From the NCBI GenBank assembly GCA_964624875.1, contig CAZUZA010000001.1:80870-144869 (forward strand): 64,000 nucleotides of DNA, written 5' to 3'. The number at the start of each line of letters is the position of its first letter. Within the stretch, counting starts at the first letter, position 1. Shown here one piece after another: positions 10,268 through 19,210 of this stretch. The DNA is from Atopostipes sp964624875. GTDB taxonomy: Bacteria > Bacillota > Bacilli > Lactobacillales > Carnobacteriaceae_A. A program made the translations under genes and the position numbers. A model generated the notes under the pieces. The model did not search any database, had not been told where the DNA came from, and saw only the letters and a list, made by a program, of their open reading frames with translations.

Positions 10268-11041
10268 CTATGATTCATCTTTAAGTGTATTTTCCCATTT
10301 GTGTAAATTGTCAATAAACTTCTTACTTTTTAGTTGCAGTCCAACGGATTGTTCATATACGTGATCCACTAGTCGTTTAATTTCAGCTTGTGTATTGCCT
10401 TTAATCGAAATATCCCCGATACGGTCTAATTTAATGACTGAATACAAACGAATGAGTTGCATCGCTTTTGGATCAACATGTAGCCTTCGAGTATCTTCAT
10501 AAAAATGCTCTGAACAAAGAAGTCCATGATACTTATCAGAGAAGTCAAAGATGCCGGAAGACTTTTGACAAATCGCACAATAAGCTAAATTCGGAGCCAC
10601 CCCAAAATACGTTAGAAACTTAATTTCAATAATATTTGTAATCACTTCTGGATTATAGTCTTCATTTATTAAGTCTAAAGCTTGTTCTAACTCCACAAAC
10701 ATACGCATATGCGGGATTTGATCCTCTATTGCAGCATCGACTAATGCACAAATATAAGTTGCGTACGCATGTTTAAAAATATCCGTTTGAATATCTCTTA
10801 AACTTTGCAAATCTTTTGTGCCCCGGAAAAAACTTAACCCTTCTTCACGAATATCTGCAATGAAAGTGCCTTTCGTAAATGGCTGAATTGACTGTAAAAT
10901 ACTACCTTGTTGTTTTTTTGACCCTCGTACAAAAAACATAACTTTACCATATTGTTGCGTAAATATTTTTACAAGGAAATCACGTTCACGATATTTACGA
11001 TGGTATAAAACAATACCTTCTACCTCTTCTAAGTGTGCCAT
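10268..11041 (-). CDS. recO: DNA repair protein RecO
   Basis: RecO works with RecF and RecR to load RecA on SSB-coated single-stranded DNA. 257 residues, with the N-terminal OB fold (VEGIVLYHRKYRERD) and a central zinc motif CAIC...LLCSEH, in which the last ligand is His rather than Cys. It is the last gene of the phoH-ybeY-dgkA-cdd-era-recO cluster, as in Bacillus, and ends at a clear terminator. Confidence 0.96.
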   Translation of the reverse strand: MAHLEEVEGIVLYHRKYRERDFLVKIFTQQYGKVMFFVRGSKKQQGSILQSIQPFTKGTFIADIREEGLSFFRGTKDLQSLRDIQTDIFKHAYATYICALVDAAIEDQIPHMRMFVELEQALDLINEDYNPEVITNIIEIKFLTYFGVAPNLAYCAICQKSSGIFDFSDKYHGLLCSEHFYEDTRRLHVDPKAMQLIRLYSVIKLDRIGDISIKGNTQAEIKRLVDHVYEQSVGLQLKSKKFIDNLHKWENTLKDES

Positions 11042-11100
11042 TTAAAACTTCCTTCATTTCACATGAAAATTAGACGATATTTAATTTAGATAATACTAAA

Positions 11101-12012
11101 TTAAAACCTTTCTTCAATATAACCAAATCGGCTTAAATCACTTGGTGTATCACGCCAGTCATCTTCTACTTTAACAAATAACTCTAGATACACTTTACTA
11201 CCTAGTAGTTTTTGGATGTCTCTACGAGCCCTTGTCCCGATTTCCTTAATCATCTTGCCGCCTTTACCGATGATAATACCTTTTTGACTCTTACGTTCCA
11301 CGTTAATTAGTACACGTACATCAATAATATCATCTTCGTCCGAACGTTCCATTGCTTCTGTAATAACGGCTACAGAGTGCGGGATTTCTTCCCGTGTAAG
11401 TTCAAGTATTTTTTCACGGACAAATTCAGCAACGATAAAGTACTCTGGGTGATCCGAAACTTGTTCTGTTGGATAAAATTGTGGTCCCTCTTCTAAATAA
11501 CCTGAAATAACATTTAGTAGACTATCCACATTGTTACCATTTAAAGCAGATACGGGAATGATTTCCGCAAATTCCATCTCATTTTGATAACTTTCAATAA
11601 TAGGTAATAATTCATCTGGATGAACTTTATCAATTTGGTTAAGCACTAAAAAGATAGGTGTTTTTGTATTTTCTAGTTTTTCCATAATGAAACGATCACC
11701 AGGACCCATTTTTTCATTTACATTAATCATAAACAAAAGAATGTCTACCTCGTTTAACGTGCTTAACGCCGTCTCAACCATGAATTTTCCTAGTTGATGC
11801 TTTGGTTTATGAATACCCGGCGTATCAATAAATATAATCTGTTCATTATCTGTTGTGTAGATGGCTTGAATTTGGTTTCTGGTTGTCTGCGCCTTATCAC
11901 TTGTTATTGTAATTTTCTCACCCATAATATTGTTTATTAATGTTGATTTACCAACATTTGGGCGCCCAATAACTGAAACAAAACCTGATTTGAAACTTTC
12001 TTTATTATTCAT
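11101..12012 (-). CDS. era: Ribosome-assembly GTPase Era
   Basis: Era binds the 3' end of 16S rRNA and assists 30S maturation. The GTPase motifs are visible: GRPNVGKST (G1), DTPG (G3) and NQID (G4, a variant of NKxD), followed by a C-terminal KH domain with GIIIGKGGKMIKEIG. The ATG at 12010-12012 overlaps the cdd stop by one base (TGATG); a TTG three bases earlier is an alternative start. The tight coupling to cdd and recO is the standard arrangement in Bacilli. Confidence 0.97.
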   Translation of the reverse strand: MNNKESFKSGFVSVIGRPNVGKSTLINNIMGEKITITSDKAQTTRNQIQAIYTTDNEQIIFIDTPGIHKPKHQLGKFMVETALSTLNEVDILLFMINVNEKMGPGDRFIMEKLENTKTPIFLVLNQIDKVHPDELLPIIESYQNEMEFAEIIPVSALNGNNVDSLLNVISGYLEEGPQFYPTEQVSDHPEYFIVAEFVREKILELTREEIPHSVAVITEAMERSDEDDIIDVRVLINVERKSQKGIIIGKGGKMIKEIGTRARRDIQKLLGSKVYLELFVKVEDDWRDTPSDLSRFGYIEERF

Positions 12013-12422
12013 CAATTGATATTCATATCCTTTTCTGTAAATGCTCCTGGAAGTAATTCAGATACAGTTGTTTCCGAAACTGCACCTTTTGTGTTTGTTA
12101 AAATGACAGGCATATCTGGGGCACAAAATTCAGCCATTACTTGTCTACAGGCACCACATGGAGAAACAGGTCCTGCAGTATTTGCGGTGATAACAATCTT
12201 GTCAAACTCACGGTTTCCTTCAGATACAGCTTTAAAAATCGCTGTCCTTTCAGCACAATTCGTCAATGGGTACGAAGCATTTTCAATATTGCACCCTGTA
12301 AAAACTTGTCCTTCTTTTGTTAAAATCGCAGCTCCAACTGGAAAGTTCGAATATGGAACATACGCTAAATCTAACATGTCTATTGCTATTTTTGTTAATG
12401 CATCTTCTGATATCGCTGGCAT
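12012..12422 (-). CDS. cdd: Cytidine deaminase
   Basis: Converts cytidine and deoxycytidine to (deoxy)uridine in pyrimidine salvage. 136 residues, the usual length for the homotetrameric type. The zinc and catalytic motifs CAERTA (with the proton-shuttling Glu) and PCGACRQ are both present. AGGAG lies about 10 bases upstream of the ATG. It lies between dgkA and era, as in other Bacilli. Confidence 0.96.
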   Translation of the reverse strand: MPAISEDALTKIAIDMLDLAYVPYSNFPVGAAILTKEGQVFTGCNIENASYPLTNCAERTAIFKAVSEGNREFDKIVITANTAGPVSPCGACRQVMAEFCAPDMPVILTNTKGAVSETTVSELLPGAFTEKDMNIN

Positions 12423-12465
12423 TTAACACACTCTCCTAATAATAATTTACATTTATTTTAAACGT

Positions 12466-12870
12466 TTATAGTAAATTTAAAACTTCTAGTATTTTGGGCA
12501 ATAAGATAATTGTTCCAACTATTATCGCAAACATAGAAGTAGATAATACTGCTGCTGCTGCCATGTCTTTCACTTTTTTAGCTAACGGATGATACTCCGG
12601 AGATACTAAGTCAATAATATTTTCGACTACTGTATTCCATATCTCCATTACAATTACTAAAAAACAAACGAGTAAAATCCATAGCCATTCGTTTAATACT
12701 AATGGTAAAAATAAAGAAACAATAATCGTCGCTAAAGCGGATAATGTATGAGAACGCATATTACGTTCTTCTTGGAATACAGTCCGTACCCCTTCAAAAG
12801 CATATCGAAAGGAACTCTTATATGATCGATTTTTTTGTGGTTTCTTCAATTGGTTATCTTTCAAGGCCAT
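12466..12870 (-). CDS. dgkA: Diacylglycerol/undecaprenol kinase
   Basis: A small integral membrane kinase; Gram-positive members phosphorylate mainly undecaprenol, recycling the wall-carrier lipid. 134 residues with a basic N-terminus, three membrane helices and the family signature around EIWNTVVENIIDL. The annotated ATG lies only one base after AAGGAG, while a TTG at 12862-12864 has a 7-base spacing, so the true start may be TTG two codons later. The 5' end overlaps ybeY by 11-17 bases, indicating coupled translation. Confidence 0.93.
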   Translation of the reverse strand: MALKDNQLKKPQKNRSYKSSFRYAFEGVRTVFQEERNMRSHTLSALATIIVSLFLPLVLNEWLWILLVCFLVIVMEIWNTVVENIIDLVSPEYHPLAKKVKDMAAAAVLSTSMFAIIVGTIILLPKILEVLNLL

Positions 12871-13345
12871 TCTCCTTCAAAATTACCTCTTGAAGGTCAA
12901 ACATTTCCTTTTCCTCTTCTTCTGTTTGATGGTCATAACCATTCAAGTGTAAAAATCCATGCACCGTTAAGAAGCCTAATTCCCGTTCAAATGAATGCCC
13001 AAATTCGTCAGCTTGTTCTATGGCTTTATCAATTGATATAAAGATATCTCCTAATAATCTAGGGATAGCCATTTCATTTTCTTCATCAAAAAAATCTTCA
13101 TCGAAAAACACTTCAAACTCATCATCATTATCTTCTATCGCAAAACTGATTACATCAGTCGGGCGATCGATTGACCGATATTCACGATTAATTTCATGAA
13201 TTTTTGCATCATCTACTACAGTGATAGACACTTCAAAGTTTTCACCTAAGTCTAATGTTTTTGCGGCAGATAGAATTAACTTCTCAATTAACGACATATG
13301 TCGCTCTTCAACACGATCTGTTTCATCGTATAATGCAATATCCAA
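12854..13345 (-). CDS. ybeY: Endoribonuclease/rRNA maturation factor YbeY
   Basis: A zinc metalloprotein needed for 16S rRNA 3'-end maturation and ribosome quality control. The catalytic motif HGFLHLNGYDH is intact near the C-terminus. The frame is open to a TTG at 13360, but no ribosome binding site fits it; a TTG at 13343-13345 has GGAAG 8 bases upstream and gives the N-terminus MDIALYDET, close to the family pattern. An acidic stretch (residues about 75-90, rich in Asp and Glu) is longer than in B. subtilis. It lies between phoH and dgkA. Confidence 0.95.
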   Translation of the reverse strand: MDIALYDETDRVEERHMSLIEKLILSAAKTLDLGENFEVSITVVDDAKIHEINREYRSIDRPTDVISFAIEDNDDEFEVFFDEDFFDEENEMAIPRLLGDIFISIDKAIEQADEFGHSFERELGFLTVHGFLHLNGYDHQTEEEEKEMFDLQEVILKENGLER

Positions 13346-13393
13346 TTCTTTCACTTCCAATCATGTACTATTCTAGCTTTATATTTAACTTAT

Positions 13394-14362
13394 TTATTTC
13401 GCAGCTTCTTCTGTTTCATAGGCCTTAATAACCTCTCCTACAAGTGGATGGCGAATAACATCCGATGTTGAGAAATGAACGAGTCCTACTCCTGAAACAT
13501 TGTTTAAAATTTTAGTCGAATGGATTAGTCCACTACGAGTGCCTCTAGGTAAATCAATTTGTGTAACATCTCCATTAATAATCATTTTGGAGCCGAAGCC
13601 TAATCGCGTTAAAAACATCTTCATTTGTTGTGATGTTGTATTTTGTGCTTCATCTAGTATGACAAAAGCATCATCCAATGTACGTCCACGCATATATGCC
13701 AACGGTGCTACTTCAATAATTTCACGTTCCATCAGACGTCCTGTATGTTCTACTCCTAAAATGGTGTATAAAGAATCATATAGTGGTCGTAAGTAAGGAT
13801 CGACTTTCTCTCTCAGGTCACCTGGTAAGAAGCCTAAATTTTCTCCTGCTTCAACAGCTGGTCGTGTTAGTAAGATACGCTTCACTTCGCCTTTTCTAAG
13901 TGCTGCAACAGCCATAGCTACTGCTAAGAAGGTCTTACCTGTACCTGCCGGGCCCACTCCAAAAACAATATCATTGTTTTTTACAGCCTTTACATAATTA
14001 TTTTGTCCCACATTTTTAACACGGATTGGTCTTCCATTATAGTCACGTGTAATTTCCTTCTCATACATCCGAAGAAATTGATCAAGATTACCACTTTTAG
14101 ATAAACGAATAGCATTTATAAGATCCATTGGTTTAATTGTTTTCTGTTTACTTAATAGCAATTCTAATTGCGAAATAATCTCGCCCACCTGTAAAACAAC
14201 TTCTTCTGAGCCTTCAATGATTAACTGCTTTCCTCGAGTGTTTAAAGAAACATCTAATTCATTTTCAAAAATCGCTAGATGATCATTTTGTGGACCGAAG
14301 ATCGCCATTGCTTGTTCATCATCTTGAATCGTTCGAATTGATTGTATAGGTTCATTGGTCAA
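13394..14362 (-). CDS. phoH: PhoH-like ATPase
   Basis: A cytoplasmic P-loop ATPase of the PhoH family, thought to act in RNA metabolism together with YbeY. The Walker A motif GPAGTGKT and Walker B DEAQN are clear, and an N-terminal KH-like segment precedes them. The frame opens at a GTG (14374) that almost touches the AAGGAG; a TTG at 14360-14362, 10 bases after it, gives MTNEPIQSI and is preferred. It is the first gene of a six-gene minus-strand cluster ending at recO. Confidence 0.95.
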   Translation of the reverse strand: MTNEPIQSIRTIQDDEQAMAIFGPQNDHLAIFENELDVSLNTRGKQLIIEGSEEVVLQVGEIISQLELLLSKQKTIKPMDLINAIRLSKSGNLDQFLRMYEKEITRDYNGRPIRVKNVGQNNYVKAVKNNDIVFGVGPAGTGKTFLAVAMAVAALRKGEVKRILLTRPAVEAGENLGFLPGDLREKVDPYLRPLYDSLYTILGVEHTGRLMEREIIEVAPLAYMRGRTLDDAFVILDEAQNTTSQQMKMFLTRLGFGSKMIINGDVTQIDLPRGTRSGLIHSTKILNNVSGVGLVHFSTSDVIRHPLVGEVIKAYETEEAAK

Positions 14363-14481
14363 AGATTGATACACTCCTTAAAATGCTTGATTTAATAATC
14401 AAATTTTATCATATTTTAAACAAAATCGCTATTATACATTGTTCACCATTTAGAAAAGTAGTCGATATCGACTTAATATGT

Positions 14482-14514
14482 AAAAAAGAGTGGATCGATG
14501 AAGATCCACTCTTA
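14482..14514 (-). terminator. Terminator of yqeY
   Basis: Perfect 11-bp stem AAGAGTGGATC/GATCCACTCTT followed by six T on the minus strand, right after the yqeY stop. Confidence 0.85.
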
Positions 14515-14527
14515 AAGTATTTTTAGC

Positions 14528-14971
14528 TTAAGATAAATTTTCACGCACTAATGCATTTACTTTACTTCCATCTGCGCGACCTTGAACTTTTGGCATAACA
14601 GCACTCATAACAGCGCCCATATCTTTCATAGACTCTGCATTGGCCTCTGTAATTACCTCTTTAACAATTTGCGCTAATTCTTCGTCTGTTAATTGTTCTG
14701 GTAGATATTTATCAACAACTTTAAGCTCAGCTTCTAGTTTTTCCATTAAATCTTCGCGATTTGCTTTTTTAAATTCTTCATAAGAATCTAAACGTTGCTT
14801 TTTCTCTCTAGAAAGAATGGCTAACTCTTCATCTGCACTTAAGTCACGACCCTTATCAATCTCTTCATTTTGAATAGATGCTTTAATCATACGAATGGTC
14901 GATAGACGTTCTCTATCTTTTGCCCTCATAGCTTCTTTCATGTCTTGATTTAGTTGTTCTAGCACTCTCAT
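14528..14971 (-). CDS. yqeY: GatB/YqeY domain protein
   Basis: A 147-residue helical protein related to the tail domain of the GatB amidotransferase subunit, which is thought to bind tRNA; its exact role is unknown. Typical features are the N-terminus LEQLNQDMKEAMRAKD, the LSTIRMIKASIQNEEID segment and the C-terminal MGAVMSAVMPKVQGRADG. AAGGG precedes the ATG. It follows rpsU, as in most Firmicutes, but a terminator separates the two. Confidence 0.95.
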   Translation of the reverse strand: MRVLEQLNQDMKEAMRAKDRERLSTIRMIKASIQNEEIDKGRDLSADEELAILSREKKQRLDSYEEFKKANREDLMEKLEAELKVVDKYLPEQLTDEELAQIVKEVITEANAESMKDMGAVMSAVMPKVQGRADGSKVNALVRENLS

Positions 14972-15003
14972 GTAAACCCTTCTTTCTTTAATTTTTTTGG
15001 AAA

Positions 15004-15042
15004 AGAAAGCCCAACAATCGATAAACGATTCGTCGGGCTGTC
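15004..15042 (-). terminator. Terminator after rpsU
   Basis: Stem AGCCCGACGAATCG with CGATTGTTGGGCT followed by T-rich sequence on the minus strand. It is probably partial, since yqeY follows on the same strand without an obvious promoter. Confidence 0.7.
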
Positions 15043-15050
15043 AATAATTA

Positions 15051-15251
15051 TTATCTATTTCTATTACGTTTCTTCATGATTCGATCTCTTTTACGAGCTT
15101 CCTCAGACTTAAGCTTACGTTTTACACTCGGCTTCTCGTATGTTTCTCTTTTTCTAGCTTCTCTTAATGTACCAGATTTAGATACGGAACGTTTGAATCG
15201 ACGAAGAGCGTCATCAAGATTTTCTCCTTCTCTGACATCCGTTTTAGTCAA
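15051..15251 (-). CDS. rpsU: 30S ribosomal protein S21
   Basis: Small basic protein of the 30S platform. 66 residues with the diagnostic DDALRRFKRSVSKSGTL segment and a strongly basic C-terminus. Translation starts at TTG, 7 bases after a GGAGGG site; no better start is available. A consensus promoter lies about 140 bases upstream, giving a long leader. Confidence 0.97.
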   Translation of the reverse strand: MTKTDVREGENLDDALRRFKRSVSKSGTLREARKRETYEKPSVKRKLKSEEARKRDRIMKKRNRNR

Positions 15252-15391
15252 TGCGGTTCCCTCCCCTCGTCATTTCAGGGCATTCCAATGTTTGAATCTC
15301 TTTCACAATTAGTCTTCCCTTATCTTCAAAGTACTGACATACTTTTGAAATATAATTTCTACTAAGATGTTTAAACAAGTTAGCAGTTCAT
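15252..15391 (-). promoter_or_regulatory. Long 5' leader of rpsU
   Basis: The predicted transcript begins near 15391, so rpsU has a leader of about 140 bases. It includes a hairpin at 15325-15349 (TTCAAA-AGTA/TACT-TTGAA with one bulged A). No known riboswitch was recognised. Confidence 0.4.
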
Positions 15392-15396
15392 GAGTT

Positions 15397-15425
15397 ATTA
15401 TATACAAAAATGAAAACAAGGTCAA
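15397..15425 (-). promoter_or_regulatory. Promoter for rpsU
   Basis: Minus strand: TTGACC (15420-15425), 17-base spacer, TATAAT (15397-15402). Near-consensus sigma-A promoter. Confidence 0.8.
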
Positions 15426-15499
15426 TTGCGTATTTCATATTAATTCGCTTTTTTTCAATTAATTGATTCTTATTTTCAAAAATGAGCCCTCATCACAAA

Positions 15500-15925
15500 T
15501 TACAGAGTCCCTTTTGCACAGTTTTCGCACAAGCCGAACAATTCAAATCGATGAGATGTTATTTTAGCATCTCCTATTTGTTCTCTAAAATACGATACCG
15601 GACATTCTTCCAATTCTATCGAATAGCCACACTCCGAACATATAAAATGGTGATGATGGCCATCTGCACTACAATTTGCTCTGAAGTACTTTTCACCAGA
15701 TATTTCAGTTTCTTCAAGTATATTCAATTCTGAAAAGGAATGTAAATTACGGTAAATTGTATCTGGACTAATTCCTGGATACTCTTCAGTCAAAATGGCC
15801 TTCATTTCTTTAGCAGATAGATAACGATTTTCGTTATAGAGTATCTCAAGCATTAACACTCTTCGTTCAGTCATCTTTAGTTCGCTTTTTTCAAGAATAC
15901 CTAAAGCCTCTTTTAATAATGGCAT
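15500..15925 (-). CDS. zur: Fur family regulator, Zur-like
   Basis: A metal-sensing winged-helix repressor of the Fur family, 141 residues. The DNA-binding half holds YPGISPDTIYRNL; the metal half has HHHHFICSECG and a C-terminal CENC, the two CxxC pairs of the structural zinc site. The LEETEISGEKYF stretch and HHHHF motif resemble B. subtilis Zur more than Fur or PerR, so zinc uptake control is the likely role. It is divergent from ppsR. No Zur-type operator was found in the neighbouring intergenic DNA. Confidence 0.8.
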   Translation of the reverse strand: MPLLKEALGILEKSELKMTERRVLMLEILYNENRYLSAKEMKAILTEEYPGISPDTIYRNLHSFSELNILEETEISGEKYFRANCSADGHHHHFICSECGYSIELEECPVSYFREQIGDAKITSHRFELFGLCENCAKGTL

Positions 15926-16112
15926 GATTTCTCACCTCTATAGTCGGTATTTCAGTAAATAGTATACGTCAGAACACAATGAATTTAAAGGGAAATCTAT
16001 GGAAATGGCTGCTTAAATAAAGTTTCTCAATCATTTTAAAGGAAAGGCTAGTTTTGTATACGAATTGTATATTATAATAAAAGAATAGAAAAAAGAATAA
16101 GGAGGGATAATT

Positions 16113-16961
16113 TTGACCGAAGTAAAGAAATTAATGGTTTATATTGTGTCAGACGCGATTGGACAATCAGCAGTAAACATTGCTCGTTCCGCTCTTTCAC
16201 AGTTTCCAGATTTAGAATATGAAATTATTGATTATACATTTATCTCGGAGTTTGAAGAACTCGATGAAATAATAAACGAGCTCAGAAAAGAAAAAAGTAC
16301 GCCGATAGTATTTCATACATTTTCAAACGCCAATATGGCAAAATATTTAGATAAACATATGGCCGAAATTGATGCTATTAGTTATGATATTTTAAACCCA
16401 GTCGTTGATCAAATTAGTGCAATCACAGAAATGAAGCCGAATATGAAGTCAGGTGTTTTATCACGTCGATTAGATGCGAATTATTTCAATCGAATTGAAT
16501 CACTTGAATTTGCAGTAAATCATGATGATGGAAAAGACCCTAAAGGCTTTGTCGAAGCAGAGATTGTTATATTGGGAATTTCTAGAACATCTAAAACCCC
16601 ATTAAGTATCTTTTTAGCAAATAACACCTTTAAGGTAGCGAACTTACCTTTAGTACCTGAAAGTGAATTACCAGAAGAAATCTGGGATGTTGATCCAAAA
16701 AGAATCATTGGTTTAACAAATGACATTAGTGTCTTAAGTGAAATCCGAAAAGAACGTATGATTCAATATGGTTTAAATCCAGACACCATTTACTCAAACA
16801 CAGATCGTATTCGAGAAGAGATTGAATATGCGAATACATTATATGATGAATTGAATTGTAAAGTTATAAATGTCGCTAGCAAATCAATTGAAGAGACAGC
16901 TGGTATTATCATTTCGTACTTAAGTGAACAAAGACTTATAGATTTAAATCGTTTTAGATAA
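16113..16961 (+). CDS. ppsR: Pyruvate, phosphate dikinase regulatory protein
   Basis: A bifunctional serine/threonine kinase and pyrophosphorylase of the DUF299 family, which turns pyruvate phosphate dikinase off and on. 282 residues with the N-terminus VYIVSDAIGQSA and a P-loop-like GISRTSKTPLS near residue 152. The TTG start is supported by GGAGG 8 bases upstream. Its target gene is not in this window, so its presence implies a dikinase elsewhere. Confidence 0.93.
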   Translation: MTEVKKLMVYIVSDAIGQSAVNIARSALSQFPDLEYEIIDYTFISEFEELDEIINELRKEKSTPIVFHTFSNANMAKYLDKHMAEIDAISYDILNPVVDQISAITEMKPNMKSGVLSRRLDANYFNRIESLEFAVNHDDGKDPKGFVEAEIVILGISRTSKTPLSIFLANNTFKVANLPLVPESELPEEIWDVDPKRIIGLTNDISVLSEIRKERMIQYGLNPDTIYSNTDRIREEIEYANTLYDELNCKVINVASKSIEETAGIIISYLSEQRLIDLNRFR

Positions 16962-16965
16962 ACAG

Positions 16966-17012
16966 AAAACTCTGAAAGCTATCTTACATAGATGAGCCTT
17001 CAGAGTTTTTTT
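16966..17012. terminator. Bidirectional terminator, ppsR / rhodanese gene
   Basis: Stem AAAACTCTGAA/TTCAGAGTTTT with T runs in both directions, between convergent genes. Confidence 0.8.
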
Positions 17013-17013
17013 A

Positions 17014-17445
17014 TTAATCTTCTATTATTTTCTTTCTCTTAATGCGACCTTCCCAATTCTTGTAGCCGCCCTCTAAAATAGAAATGTCTTCGTGGCCATT
17101 CTTTTTTAACTCAATAGCTGCACGGTAGGCAATATACTTTCCATCTTCATAAATGTAAACAGGTTGGTCTTTTCTAAGTTCAACGTGTCTTTGTTTCATT
17201 TCTGTGAATGGTATATTTCTTGCGCCTAAAATATGACCAGCATTATATTCATCGCGATTACGAACATCTATAAGCTGTACTTTACGTAAATTGTCATTAA
17301 ACTCTTCATTCGTTAATGCAGTTGCAGCTTTTTTTCTACGGAAATACTGAACCGTTTCCCAAATTGCCCAACCAATGATTATAAGCCATAAAATTTTTGT
17401 GAATGTTGATGTGTTACGAATTGCTTCAAAAAATGCATCTATCAA
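17014..17445 (-). CDS. Membrane-anchored rhodanese-fold protein, catalytic Cys absent
   Basis: 143 residues: one N-terminal membrane segment (about 16-32) and a cytoplasmic rhodanese domain (LIDVRNRDEYNAGHILGARNIP). In active rhodaneses the loop after the VYVY strand starts with Cys; here it reads YEDGKY with Glu100, so sulfurtransferase activity is unlikely. The TTG start has GAGG 10 bases upstream. It lies downstream of glcK and the rhomboid gene in the place of the Bacillus yqg/yqh cluster, and ends at a shared terminator. A binding or scaffolding role is possible. Confidence 0.85.
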   Translation of the reverse strand: MIDAFFEAIRNTSTFTKILWLIIIGWAIWETVQYFRRKKAATALTNEEFNDNLRKVQLIDVRNRDEYNAGHILGARNIPFTEMKQRHVELRKDQPVYIYEDGKYIAYRAAIELKKNGHEDISILEGGYKNWEGRIKRKKIIED

Positions 17446-17488
17446 ATTAATTATTCCTCTCTATCTGTATCTCTTTTATTATATTTTT

Positions 17489-18457
17489 TTAGTCTTTCTC
17501 TGTTAATACTAACGAAGCTGCTCCGATCATGCCAGCATCATTTCCTAATTCTGCAATTTTTATCTTAGTAATCGAACGAATTGTAGGGAACGTAAATTCT
17601 TGGACATAACGATCTACTTTTTCTGCTAAGAAGTCGCCAGCTTTCGAAACCCCACCACCTAAAATTATGGTTGAAGGATTTAGCAAGTTTGCTACGTTAC
17701 CTAAAGCTAAACCAAGATAAAATGAAAACTTATCAACGACTGCTTCGCCAAATTTGTCGCCAGCTTTTGCTGAGTCGAAGATTAGTTTTGAATCAATTGC
17801 TTCGTCATTTTGAATACGCGCTTGTAATGTAGAGTCTTCCGTAAAGTCTACAGACATATCTTGTGCTAAACGCACAACGCCAGTTGCTGATGCATATTGC
17901 TCTAAACAACCTTTTTTACCACATGTACATAAGTAACCATCTGGTTCAATTGTCAGATGCCCAATTTCACCAGCTGCATCGATTGTTCCATGGATAAGCT
18001 TCCCGTCAGCGATAAAGCCACCACCAACACCTGTACCTAATGTAATAAAAGCTACGTTGTCTTCGTTATTTCCAGCACCAACCCATTGTTCACCTAACGC
18101 TGCTACGTTTGCATCATTATCGACAAAAAACGGAATGCCAGTGCCTGCTTCAACTTGTTCTCTAATTGGTTGAAGTGTTTTCCAATTTAAATTAAATGCA
18201 CCAATAACGGTACCGTTTTTTCTATTAACGGAACCGGGTGTCCCCATACCAATACCGACGAAGTCGCTCGCACTTAATTGTTCTTCTTCAAGTTTTTGAT
18301 TAATCGAAGTAATAATATTTGGTACAATCTTCGTTCCTTCTTCTGAAATATCAGTCGGTAATTCCCAACTTATTTCAATTTCACCAGCTAGATTTAAGAT
18401 TCCAATTTTTGCTGTAGTCCCACCTAAATCTACACCTATAACTTTCTTTTCTGCCAC
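17489..18457 (-). CDS. glcK: ROK family glucokinase
   Basis: Phosphorylates free glucose to glucose 6-phosphate in the cytoplasm. The ATP-binding motif GVDLGGTTAKIG is at the N-terminus and the ROK zinc motif CTCGKKGCLEQY near residues 174-185. A GTG at 18455-18457, 5 bases after GAGGG, gives 322 residues, close to B. subtilis GlcK (about 321); the open frame extends to 18484 but those extra residues lack family similarity. The gene is in a likely operon with the upstream rhomboid gene; yqgQ, found between them in Bacillus, is absent. Confidence 0.95.
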   Translation of the reverse strand: MAEKKVIGVDLGGTTAKIGILNLAGEIEISWELPTDISEEGTKIVPNIITSINQKLEEEQLSASDFVGIGMGTPGSVNRKNGTVIGAFNLNWKTLQPIREQVEAGTGIPFFVDNDANVAALGEQWVGAGNNEDNVAFITLGTGVGGGFIADGKLIHGTIDAAGEIGHLTIEPDGYLCTCGKKGCLEQYASATGVVRLAQDMSVDFTEDSTLQARIQNDEAIDSKLIFDSAKAGDKFGEAVVDKFSFYLGLALGNVANLLNPSTIILGGGVSKAGDFLAEKVDRYVQEFTFPTIRSITKIKIAELGNDAGMIGAASLVLTEKD

Positions 18458-18499
18458 TTTTACCCTCAACTCTTTTCTATCCAATATTTAATATTTTAT

Positions 18500-19210
18500 T
18501 TAAAATAATCTTTTTCTAAAAACACCTACTGCAATACATACCATTAACGCAACTAAGTAGAATACGCCATACATAATTCTTTCTTGTATACTATGGTTTT
18601 TAACATTCGGTGCGGAAAGTACATACATAATAAGGTAGCCTCCAATTAAGCCTCCAATATGTCCAGCATTATCAATCGCAGGACTTAAGAAGCCCCATAT
18701 AATATTTATAGCCATTAAAACCATATAATTTCTTGACAAATGCTGAATACCTGACTGATAAGGATAGAACTTTGCCAAAACTAAGGTCGATGCAAAAAAA
18801 CCGAAGATAGCTGTACTTGCTCCTGCAGAAATCGATGCATTAAATGCAAAGCTCGCTGCATTCCCTAAAAGTGCACTAAATAAGAATAACAAGAAATATC
18901 TAAAATGTCCTATGATGCTTTCCAATTGTGCGCCCAAATAATAGACGATTATTCCATTAAAAAGGATATGTGATAGACCAATATGTAAAAAAGCTGGTGT
19001 AATTAACCGCCACCACTGCCCAATCACAATAAGTTGATTTACTTTAGCTCCAAAAAGCATCAATACAAAAGGATTTTCACTTCCTCCGTTTATAGTCATT
19101 AATAGATACATAACGATCATAATAGCAAGAAGTATATAGGTTACAAAAGGTTTCTTTCGCCAATTGTATCGCCAGTTATTTATTTTATGTTTCATTCTAG
19201 TTTGATTCAT
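18500..19210 (-). CDS. Rhomboid family intramembrane serine protease
   Basis: 236 residues, at least six hydrophobic segments. The catalytic serine motif is GASTAIFGF (GxSx), the partner His lies in NAGHIGGLIGGY, and the conserved HIGLSHILFN segment is in TM2. It corresponds in position to B. subtilis yqgP/gluP but lacks the long C-terminal TPR part of that protein. Substrates are unknown; membrane-protein quality control is the usual proposal. An AAAGGA site precedes the ATG. Confidence 0.93.
   Translation of the reverse strand: MNQTRMKHKINNWRYNWRKKPFVTYILLAIMIVMYLLMTINGGSENPFVLMLFGAKVNQLIVIGQWWRLITPAFLHIGLSHILFNGIIVYYLGAQLESIIGHFRYFLLFLFSALLGNAASFAFNASISAGASTAIFGFFASTLVLAKFYPYQSGIQHLSRNYMVLMAINIIWGFLSPAIDNAGHIGGLIGGYLIMYVLSAPNVKNHSIQERIMYGVFYLVALMVCIAVGVFRKRLF

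Noticed and set aside
12016..12426. 136-codon open frame exactly opposite cdd
   Set aside because: Shadow of cdd in the complementary frame; no ribosome binding site and no family similarity.
15926..16112. Zur operator between zur and ppsR
   Set aside because: No palindrome resembling the Bacillus Zur box was found.
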